Origin: Darksidea phi
Taxonomy: Eukaryota; Ascomycota; Dothideomycetes; Pleosporales; Lentitheciaceae
Direction of reading: 5' to 3'
Assembly: GCA_030770425.1 (NCBI GenBank)
Contig: JASJFT010000316.1
Span: 1 to 39,494, forward strand
Length of the DNA: 39,494 nt
This document shows positions 31,565 to 39,494 of this stretch, piece after piece (positions within the stretch are counted from its first letter, which is position 1; every line of letters starts with the position of its first letter). The translations under genes were made by a program, and so were the position numbers. A model generated the notes under the pieces. The model saw only the letters and a list, made by a program, of their open reading frames with translations, was not told the DNA's origin and ran no database searches.

Positions 31565-33825
31565 ATGGCCATGACCGGAACCGAGACGCTCGAGTCAAAA
31601 TGCGACGTGTGAGTTCTCACACCAATTGTTGTAGGTAGCAGTTTGCTGACCTCCGTAGGCTCATAGTCGGCGCTGGCCCTGCTGGGTAAGTCGCTAGTGA
31701 CGAATTAGTATGGCTGAGAATAACGTGCACAAGCCTGATGATGGCAGCATGGATGGCTCACTGTGGCATTAATGCTCGAATTGTCGACAAGCGCAGCACG
31801 AAGATCTACTCGGGGCAGGCGGATGGCCTGCAAATCCGAAGTCTGGAGATCTTTGACAGCTTTGGCTTTGCAGATCGGGCCTGGAAAGAAGCTAATCATA
31901 TGATTGAGGTATGCGCATCTTCGGATGTTCTATATCAGAAGATAGACCTCACTAACATACACAGATGTGCATGTGGGTACGTCGGCGCACGTTTTGAAAC
32001 AAAACAGCTCCTCACTGGCATAGAACCCCGGCGAAGACGGTATAATCCGACGGTCCGACCGCGTACCTGATGTGCCAGTTGGCCTATCTCGCTTCCAACA
32101 GATCGTTTTGCATCAGGGACGTATAGAACGTTTCTTCCTTGACAACATCAAGAAATACTCCAAGGATACTCTCCACGTTGAGCGTGCAGTTCTGCCCGAA
32201 TCACTCAATATTAACGATGAACTGTGTGACAATCACTCTCCGGACAACTATCCGCTCACAGTGCAGCTAAGGCATCTAACAGATGAGGAGGCTGCACCCG
32301 CACAGAGTAGCGGTTCCAGTGTAAGAGACGGACTGTTCAGGAGTAACTTGGCAGAAGATGATACCGACGACCTGATCGCGAAAGGCAGGGAGAAGCAAGG
32401 CAGCACAGAAACGGTGAAGGCAAAGTATATGGTAGGCTGCGACGGAGCGCACAGCTGGACAAGACGGCAACTCGGGTTTAAACTCGAAGGCGAGCCCACA
32501 GACTTCATTTGGGGTGTGCTAGGTACTTCTCCCGATCCACATCCTAAAGCTCGAAAAGAAACACTAACGGAACAGACGTCATTCCCATAACGAACTTCCC
32601 CGACATCCGCATGCGCTGCGCTGTCCATAGCGCCACCTCGGGCTCCCTCATGGTCATCCCCCGCGAAAACAAACTCGTCCGTCTCTACATCCAACTCACG
32701 GAGATCAAGCCTGACAGCAATGGCCGCGCCGATCGTTCCAAGATAACGCCCTCCAACATCATCGAAGCCGCGCAACGCATCATTGCTCCATACAACCTGA
32801 CATACGAATATTGCGACTGGTGGACTGCATACCAAATTGGCCAGCGCGTGGGTACAAATTTCGATCACAAGGACAGGGTGTTTCTGGCGGGCGATGCCGT
32901 GCACACGCACAGCCCGAAAGCGGGCCAGGGCATGAATGTCAGTATGCAAGATGCCTTCAACCTCGGTTGGAAGATCGGGCTTGTGGTCAAGGGCGTCGCG
33001 CAGCCATCGATTCTTAAAACGTACCAGAGTGAGAGGAGAAGAGTTGCGCAGGACCTCATCGAATTCGACCACAAGTTCTCCCGCCTGTTTTCCGGGCGCC
33101 CAGCTAAAGACCTTTTGGATGAAACGGGCGTCAGCATGAAAGACTTTAAAGAAGCGTTTCTCAAAGGTAACATGTTCGCCTCGGGCCTCTCGGTGGACTA
33201 CGGCGCTAGCATGCTGGTAGCAAAGGCGGGCGATGCGGTGGAGCAGGGTGATGGGACGGATGTCTCTTCTAGTGCCAAGGTGATTATTGGGAAACAGGAA
33301 TTGGCAGCGAACATCAAAATGGGCATGCGTATTCCCAGCTTCAAAGTGCTCAACCAAGCCGACGCGCGGCCGTGGCATCTGCAGGAACGGCTCAAATCAG
33401 ACGGTCGCTTCCGCCTGATCATTTTCGCTGGCAACATCCTTTCCCGTCAGCAGAAAGAACGCCTGGAGGCCTTTTGCGCAAGGCTTTCTGCATCCGCGTT
33501 TTTGGGAAAGTATTTGCATGGGAACGTTGCCGTACTTACAGTTCATGCTGCAAAGCGCACTGAAACGGAAGTGCTGAGGGACTTTCCAGATGTGCTGCAT
33601 CCGTTCAGCAAAGAAACGGGCTGGGACTACGACAGTGTGTTTGTAGACGACGTGAGCTATCACGAAGGCTTCGGCGACGCATACACCAATTACGGTGTCG
33701 ACAAGGAAACGGGCTGTGTTGTCATCACGCGGCCGGATCAGTACGTCGGCTATGTCGGTGCGTTGGACGGCGAGGACGGCTGGACGGGTGTGGAGGAGTA
33801 TTTCAAGGGGATATTCCTGGGCTAG
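31565..33825 (+). CDS. phenol 2-monooxygenase (FAD aromatic hydroxylase)
   Basis: Six exons (31565-31608, 31659-31685, 31734-31908, 31965-31976, 32024-32522, 32576-33825) total 2007 nt, or 668 residues, the normal length for the phenol hydroxylase family. Seen: the FAD Rossmann VGAGPAG at 18-24, CDGAHSWTRR (DG motif), and GDAVHTHSPKAGQGMN at 358-373, the second FAD motif. The C-terminal thioredoxin-like dimerisation domain includes FRLIIFAGNI and ends VGYVGALDGEDGW. Exon 4 is only 12 nt and encodes MCMW, placed between MIE and NPGEDG as the family requires. It should hydroxylate phenol or a related phenolic to a catechol with NADPH and O2 in the cytosol. The substrate range cannot be read. 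The divergent SDR relic suggests a small phenolic-catabolism pair. Confidence 0.9.
31965..31976 (+). other. 12-nt microexon of the phenol 2-monooxygenase
   Basis: ATG TGC ATG TGG, flanked by an ACAG acceptor and a GTACGT donor. Skipping it keeps the frame but removes four residues of a conserved strand. Most gene finders would miss or extend it. Confidence 0.7.
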
Positions 33826-34182
33826 AATTGATGATAGAAAATGGTGGTTGCTGTCATGGGGAACACGAAGCGAAAGTGCGGAGACAAAACATCGCTTATG
33901 ACGACGAGATCTGGTAGGATAGAGTCCCCGAAATGAGCCAGGATCGCTTTTCCATTACCCAATACTATATAGCATCAACTCAACTCTAAGCTCAGCATGC
34001 GCCGCCATGTTGGCGCCTATATCCAAAAACGTTGCAAGCGCTTTGATCATACAAATCGTACACAAAACCCCATATGGGTTGTACATATACCAGGTATCAA
34101 TTCAGCCACCAACGCCGCGCTCGTAATGTCGTAACCTAGAATTGCCCACCTCTACTCTCCAACCCAAATGCTCCATCAAGGA
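33826..34182. other. convergent 3' region
   Basis: The tail-to-tail gap between the phenol 2-monooxygenase and the chitin synthase. No gene or repeat seen. Confidence 0.5.
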
Positions 34183-37100
34183 TTACCTACTGCTCCCCAG
34201 ACTGCTCCCACCCCAACTACTCGGTGCGAAACTGCTCAGCTTAGAGCTGATGACAGAACCGGACCACCAACTTGACCCGCCACTGTTCCACCCCTTTCCA
34301 AACTTCTTCTTCCCGCTTATGACCGAACCGCCTTTTCCGTCCATCTTATCCTCCCACTTGAGCTTCGTCTCCATTACCTTGTGCACCCAGTCAATGATCA
34401 AGAAGCTCGTTGACCCGATAGCGCGGAAGAAGGCGAGACCAGCGACAGCCCAAAGGATGAACTTCAGATAAAAGTTGGAATTGATCGCAGCACCGGAGTA
34501 AGCCTCTGAGACGGCCATGGCGAGGATAGCGTTGGAAATGAGCCACACGACGACCATGTACGTGCGTACGGCACGATAGTAGTCCTCTTGTGCCTGGGCC
34601 TCGCTAACCCCTGGTTTGACCACTTCAATGCGGTCGCGGAGGTTGCGGAGGGCTTCGTCGTAGCCCGAGTCGATATCCAACTGCTCCGAGGGCATTTCTA
34701 GCTCTACAACATTTCCAGACTTTGCCCTGGCGTCACCAAGATCTGTTTTGGCTATGTTGTCGCCCTTGGTTCCCCATGTGACGTCGTGAGCGTTGCAAAA
34801 TGCGTAGACCTGTAGAGTGCAGATATATGAGGGGAGGAGAGCAAAGTATTGCGCTGAAGAGGTGAACATGTGCCAAGGATCTAGGTACATGAACGACATC
34901 AGGAAGTAAAGGCCGATGGTGGTTGCGGTGGAGATGATGAGGTTGGTAAAAACGTTATTGCCGAGCGATTTAGGAGCCTTTGGATCGCGCAGCTGCACGA
35001 CGACGATGTATATCGAGGCGAACGTGGTGTACGCCATGATCAAACAGTACCCAACCATACTCCACAAAAACATCTTCTTCGCACCCTGCGGTCTGTTGCC
35101 CATGGATAGGATAAACTGCATGCATATGAGCAGTACGCAAGTGTACCGCAGAATGTAGAAGACGTATTTTCCGATGTTATGGCCAAAAGGATCCAGTCTG
35201 GGGTCTGCGAGCGATCCAGCGATGAAGTAAAAGGTGAGGTAGAAGTTGGCGAGGGAGAAAAAGGTGAACATGAGCGAGACGAACTGGTAGACGAACTCGA
35301 TGTGGAGGAGAGTTTTGCGCCAGATGGTGTGGTCAGTGGCCCAGACTTGCTTAAAATGGAGGAGGGAGTAGACGGCCGCGAAGAAGGCGCCATTGAGCCA
35401 ACGTCGACGCTGGGAGATGAATTCGGGTACGGTGTCTGCGGTTGTTAGTGGCTGGCACCAGTAGAACTTGTGTTTAAAGCAACATACCAGGAACATCGGT
35501 CTCGCCAGTGGCCGCCTTGACATACTTCAAGACCCACTGCTCACTGCGCTTCGCTACGAGCTCCCAACACAGGATACGATCTTCGGCCAGGTACATGTTG
35601 GCAGTAAAGACATCGGCATCTTGACCATGCAATGTCTCGCCCTTGAAATATTGGCTGAGCGGTCCATGACCTGTGTGATCGTTCTGCAGAGCGTGATATC
35701 TGTATGCTGAAAGCGCACCGGGCAATACAGTGATGTATCCAAACACCGACTCCAGCGGTTTATCCAGGATGTTGGACATCTTGTACTCGAAATTCTGCGA
35801 TGCTACCAGCGGGTTGAGCAGCCCAAGCCAGCCCTTACCCTTTCCAGCCTTGATCTCGCCCGCAGCACCGGCCACAGATGAATCGGTATCGAAGGCTTTC
35901 CAGAGGTGGTACAGCGCCTTTGATCCAGGCTTGGTTCCAACATCGAGAAGAATACAGACATTGGGATTGAGCGCTTGGCCGAAGGCATTGAAGAACCAGC
36001 GGTGGGAGTTGAGCTTCTTCTGATTCTGTTCCTTGAGGCAGAAGATCATCTGTACCGGCACGATGCCCTTCTCCGCACCCTTGAACTTGAGGTCAGAATC
36101 CAGCGATACCTGGGTCGTGTACTCGTACACGTGGGCAGTGACTTCGCGCTGGTTGACGTGGTTCTTCGCAATGCCTTTTTGAAAGCACCCCATGGCGGCC
36201 AGAGCGTCCAGTGTCCGGGGGTGCACCTTCTGACGGCCATCGGCGATAATACATACAACGATTTTCTGCCACCCGTCCTTACCCCACGTGCGAGACCGCG
36301 TGCGCGAGCAAAAGTGACTGATGTTGCGCATGACACCGTGCATGGTTCGCGTAAAGTCGATCTCGTTTTCGTTGTACATAGTAATACAGATGAACAGCTC
36401 CGTCTCGCGCGTCGTCCCGATGTTTTGGCGCAACTTGTACCCCCGGTCGACAAAGTCGTCGGGGTCGCATGTCACGGCCGTGTATCGCATGTGGGTGAAC
36501 TCGATGTCGTCCCGGCGCGGCAGAAAACTGTACAGGATGGTCGGAATCTTGCACTCGAGGATGAGCTCGCCGTTGATAAGTCGCACTTCCTTCTTGGTCA
36601 TGACGGCATCGCGCGCTCCTCGTCTTGGCTGCGCGCTGTCTGGCGCAGGCCCGTAGTGTTCCGTCTTCTCGTCGTACTCGTTGTACTCGTCAGTAACAGT
36701 ATCTTCAGTCATGTACGAGGCTCGCAAGCCGAGCTCAGGGTGGTGCTCGTTGTGCCCGGTAAAGACATCGTCGTCGTCGATGGGCACCTCGCTCAGGTCC
36801 AGTGTCGCATTCGAGTCGCGCGAGATGGGCCTGCCACCGGCGAACAGAGGGGCCGGGGGCAGCGGCCGCTTAGGACTGCCCGGCCGACCCCCGCCATATC
36901 TTGACGAAGGCGTGCCTGGCCGCGGGCTGCCGTTCAGGTCGGCAGGCTCGTAGTGGTTGGTCGACGCCGGCGGGCGCGAGTAGTCGGTCGATGTGCGCGT
37001 GGGCGAGTACGGGCGGCCAGGTGCGCGGTCGGGGGATAGAGGCCGCCGGTAGGGGACGTATGACGGCGACTCTTCTGTGGGAGGTGGCATGTTTGGCGCA

Positions 37101-37629
37101 GTGTCGAGCACCGAGGGCGCCCTAGATAACGGTAAGGTCGAGGTCGAGGGGTGGTAGGATCGCGACAAAGGCGAAGGTGGCCTGCGGGGTTCATACAATG
37201 GTAAGTCTGGCTCCTTCTTCTTGATGGGAGAGAGGCGGTCCACGAGTCGTGTCTTGATGGGCTTGCGCTTCGGCGTCTTCGCATCGCTCAGCGCAGCATC
37301 GGCCTCGCGCAGCAGGTCCACGATGCCCGCCTCAGCGCGCGCCTGTCTGCCCGCATCCGACGCATCGAGCCGTTCGCCCAGCGTCGCCGCAGTGCTTCCC
37401 ATGTTGGAGAGGAGCGAGGCCGTCTCAACGATATCGGGTTTCCTGGGCGAGGGATACAGGATGAGTACGTTGAAGTGGGGAGGAATGCGAGGAAAAGTGA
37501 TACTCACGACACGACGTCGGCGTTTGTCAACAAGCGCATCGTCGACGCTCCTTGCATGTGGCTCGGGTTCCCGTCTTCGTCGTCGTACGCAGGCGGTCGC
37601 CCGTAGCCCGGTGTTGTGGGACCGTCCAT
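34183..37629 (-). CDS. chitin synthase, division 1, most like class III
   Basis: Three exons (37629-37508, 37442-35488, 35435-34183) give 1109 residues. The start [20 protein letters not shown] comes from a short first exon joined by a 65-nt intron; without it the frame opens with basic nonsense. Residues 1-350 are a disordered Pro/Ser/Arg/Asp-rich extension. The catalytic core has ITMYNENE, the GMHG-type [39 protein letters not shown], the EDR of [13 protein letters not shown] at 661-663, and QRRRW at 701-705. Several membrane helices follow ([52 protein letters not shown] and a C-terminal pair). The [13 protein letters not shown] loop resembles class III. It polymerises UDP-GlcNAc into chitin at the plasma membrane and hyphal tip. 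The Ser/Gly/Trp-rich tail (residues about 1070-1109) is unusual but compatible. Confidence 0.93.
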
Positions 37630-38198
37630 GGCACCGAGAGCGCGCACTAGGTCGCAACTGTCGCGCAATGGCTCTGCAGTCGTCTGGCTAACGATTGGAA
37701 ATATTCAGTCACTTTGGTTTCAACAAGAATGAAATACGAATGTCTCGTGGTGGTCTGGCGCAATTCTAGAGCGAACGCTACCGGCGGAGGTCCCGGAGGC
37801 GTGGGGCGGTGTTTGCAACCGTCGTCCCCATGGCAACGACCCCCGTCAGCGTTAAGCGAGGTTGCACCGCCTCTCTACCATTTCACCTCACCACCATATG
37901 GCTGCATATTCGATATTCGCGTACCACCGATGGACCTTGTCTGAAACAGCTGTAATTTGGACTTAGTAAGCCATGCCAATTAACTTCTACGCTTGATTTG
38001 AAAAACGAGCAAAGAAACCCCAACCTCCAAAGAACATTCCATTACCACCACCCAAACAAGGCCATTGTTCGCCCATCATCCAATGGATTCTCATGCTGGG
38101 TGCCGCTGCATTCTAAGTGCCCCCCACCACCTGTTCCACACGCCCAATGCCCACAACGAGCCCATTTTCACAAAATTCCCAGCTCCCCGTCTCCCAAA
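37630..38198. promoter_or_regulatory. divergent upstream region of chitin synthase and small secreted protein
   Basis: A 569-bp region that is C- and CT-rich near the small-protein ATG and contains CCATGGCAACG-type repeats near 37820-37840. No coding frame of note. Confidence 0.35.
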
Positions 38199-38551
38199 AT
38201 GCAATTCCTCTTCCCTACCCTCTCACTCTTCATCGCCCTCACCTTCTCTAGCCCCGCGCCCTCCATGCCTCTTCCCCACTCCCCACTCTTCCCGAAGATA
38301 CCGGCGTCACTATCCAAATCCGGGGCTGCGGCACCATCCAACCCACTCCAGCCAACTCTATGATCGGGCTCCAAGGGAACGACAAATGCAATGCACTCCC
38401 CTTCGAAGCCACCACCATTCGTGTCGGCGAGGGCTGCGTTTGCCACACCCTCGCTAACGACCAATTCAGTTATGAGGATAGCGATACGTGGACGAGCCGG
38501 GTTATTGGCCCGTGGCAAGGGCCGCTTGATAAGCCAGGGACTAGGTGGTAG
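38199..38551 (+). pseudogene. small secreted Cys-containing protein, frame broken
   Basis: The ATG at 38199 opens a clear signal peptide (MQFLFPTLSLFIALTFSSPA), but that frame ends uselessly at 38363. Another frame (+2) carries a plausible mature domain from about 38296: PEDTGVTIQIRGCG, then NDKCNALPF, GEGCVCHTL and a Trp-rich tail to the TAG at 38551, with four Cys. No GT donor exists between the two parts, so an intron does not explain the change. A one- or two-base indel in the C-runs at about 38265-38300 does. A mature protein of about 80 residues with a signal peptide fits the effector-like small secreted class. It is a pseudogene or a sequencing error in a homopolymer-rich spot. Confidence 0.55.
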
Positions 38552-38864
38552 CACCGTGCTTCCATTATTAGGTAAAGTATATGGGATGGGGGTGGAGGAG
38601 TGAATGAAATACAGACCAATACGTTAGTCAGAGGATTTGTGCACAGTGTGTAAGTGGTATGGTTGGATTTTAGATTGACCATGTACAATGCACTGCTAAG
38701 CTAGATCCTTTAGCATCTTTCCATTATTAGATACAGCAAAGCGTCCCAAACACCCTTGTCCAAATATGTACTCTACGTGACTCCTCCTTGATATCGTCCA
38801 CAATGTCGTTGATGGGCTCGTCAGAGACTGGTCCGCCCAAAGGCCCTCCCTGAACCTCCTGCTT
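38552..38864. other. 3' region with an in-frame degenerate repeat unit
   Basis: Directly after the repeat protein's stop (38867-38865), the same minus-strand frame continues with KQEVQ and later DEPINDIVDDI. This matches the unit sequence QKREAQ...DGLPINDIVN, so the gene once extended to about 38720 or a spliced form still does. Confidence 0.5.
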
Positions 38865-39494
38865 TTACTGAAGAGGGTTCACAATGTCGTTGATGGGAAG
38901 GCCATCTTGAACAACGTCGACATCGTCAGATACATCCTCGAGGGCGTCACCAATACGACCGAGCTGAGCCTCGCGCTTCTGAGCTGGGGGAGGGTTAACG
39001 GCATCGTTGATGAGGAGCCCGTCCGAGATTATTCCAGTAGCGCCACTGACACCCTCGAGGGCAGGACCAACACGGCGTCCACGGCCCCTGCGCTGGGGAT
39101 CTGCCTCCCGCTTCTGAACTGGAAGAGTTACAATGTCGTCGATAGGGAGGCCATCTTGACCAACGTCGACATCGTCAGATACATCCTCGAGGGCGTCACC
39201 AATACGATCGAGCTGAGCCTCGCGCTTCTGAGCTGGGGGAGGGTTGACGGCATCGTTGATGAGGAGCCCGTCCGAGATTATTCCAGCACCATCACTGACA
39301 CCCTCAAGGGCATCACCAAAACGGCGTCCACGGCCCCTGCGCTGGGGATCCGCCTCGCGCTTCTGAGGAAGAGAGTTCACAATGTCGTTGATGGGAAGGC
39401 CATCTTGAACAACGTCGACATCGTCAGATACATCCTCGAGGGCGTCACCAATACGATCGAGCTGAGCCTCGCGCTTCTGAGCTGGGGGAGGGTT
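38865..39494 (-). CDS. Kex2-type repeat precursor (KREA units), C-terminal part
   Basis: An open frame of 209 codons runs from the right window edge to TAA at 38865. It consists of five units in alternation. The B unit (38 residues) starts QKREAQLDRIGDALEDVSDD and ends INDIV-. The A unit (45 residues) starts QKREADPQRRGRGRR and ends INDAVNPPPA. The exact A+B period is 249 bp, with B units ending (minus-strand start) at 39479, 39230 and 38981 and A units at 39364 and 39115. Every unit opens with Lys-Arg-Glu-Ala, the same layout as the yeast alpha-factor spacer: Kex2 cuts after KR and a Ste13-like dipeptidase removes EA. A units carry further basic sites (RR, RGRR). No Tyr or Cys occurs in the units, so Tyr-crosslinked dikaritin-type products are unlikely. 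The N-terminus and signal peptide lie outside the window. Function unknown. Confidence 0.8.
   Translation of the reverse strand, partial: NPPPAQKREAQLDRIGDALEDVSDDVDVVQDGLPINDIVNSLPQKREADPQRRGRGRRFGDALEGVSDGAGIISDGLLINDAVNPPPAQKREAQLDRIGDALEDVSDDVDVGQDGLPIDDIVTLPVQKREADPQRRGRGRRVGPALEGVSGATGIISDGLLINDAVNPPPAQKREAQLGRIGDALEDVSDDVDVVQDGLPINDIVNPLQ
38868..39494 (-). repeat. 249-bp coding tandem repeat (A+B units), about 2.5 copies in window
   Basis: Near-identical blocks recur every 249 bp; for example CATCGTTGATGAGGAGCCCG occurs at about 39002 and 39251. The two subtypes (135 and 114 bp) share the pattern KREA...(I/R)GDALE(D/G)VS...DGL(P/L)I(N/D)D, so they came from an older duplication of one unit and the pair was then amplified. 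Confidence 0.9.

Noticed and set aside
32248..33378. Minus-strand open frame of 376 codons
   Set aside because: It is antisense to the intact phenol 2-monooxygenase, which has full family motifs and consistent introns. The antisense frame shows no domain.
35975..36904. Plus-strand open frame of 309 codons
   Set aside because: Shadow of the chitin synthase coding strand. GC-rich third positions keep the opposite frame open.
1..39494. CRISPR arrays, rRNA genes or bacterial operons
   Set aside because: Intron-rich fungal genes throughout. The only regular repeats are coding repeats (249 bp, 36 bp, ankyrin) without spacer structure.

Overview
The window looks like nuclear DNA of a filamentous ascomycete. 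Its genes are broken by short introns (mostly 47-65 nt, GT...CTAAC/CTGAC...AG), there are no operons, and the gene families are fungal: a division 1 chitin synthase, a Csm1/Pcs1 monopolin subunit, Atp19, a fungal rhodopsin-domain membrane protein and a Kex2-site repeat precursor. A Dothideomycete (Pleosporales-like) is my guess, but that rests on overall gene style only. All exon models were built by hand from reading frames and splice signals.

Layout. 1-3000: no gene I can support. 3.0-7.0 kb: an FAD monooxygenase (+, with a GC-AG intron and two CGG-N2-CCG sites upstream), a DUF7726-like protein (-) and a five-exon HSL-type alpha/beta hydrolase (-). 8.2-9.05 kb: a secreted GH16 glucanase-like enzyme (+). 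10.7-12.3 kb: a secreted low-complexity protein (-) with duplicated symmetric exons. 13.6-14.8 kb: a rhodopsin-domain membrane protein (-) with one in-frame stop. 14.9-18.4 kb: gene-poor, with one MITE-like element and perhaps a GFA-domain relic. 18.4-21.2 kb: a single-exon ankyrin protein (+) with a higher-order repeat. 21.2-26 kb: gene-poor, with a second MITE-like element and a decayed hybrid histidine kinase (-). 26.0-30.1 kb: a conserved housekeeping block with an MTP18-like protein (-) and ATP synthase subunit K (+) head to head, then Csm1/Pcs1 (-). 30.1-33.8 kb: a frameshifted short-chain dehydrogenase (-) divergent from an intact phenol 2-monooxygenase (+). 34.2-37.6 kb: chitin synthase, most like class III (-). 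38.2-39.5 kb: a frameshifted small secreted Cys-containing protein (+) and the C-terminal part of a repeat protein (-) made of alternating 45- and 38-residue units, each opening with Lys-Arg-Glu-Ala.

The most novel item is this last gene, which runs off the right edge. It has the architecture of a Kex2-processed repeat precursor that would release two families of secreted peptides. Conserved cell-biology genes alternate here with accessory stretches holding four broken genes (rhodopsin-like, histidine kinase, SDR, small secreted protein) and two MITE-like elements.
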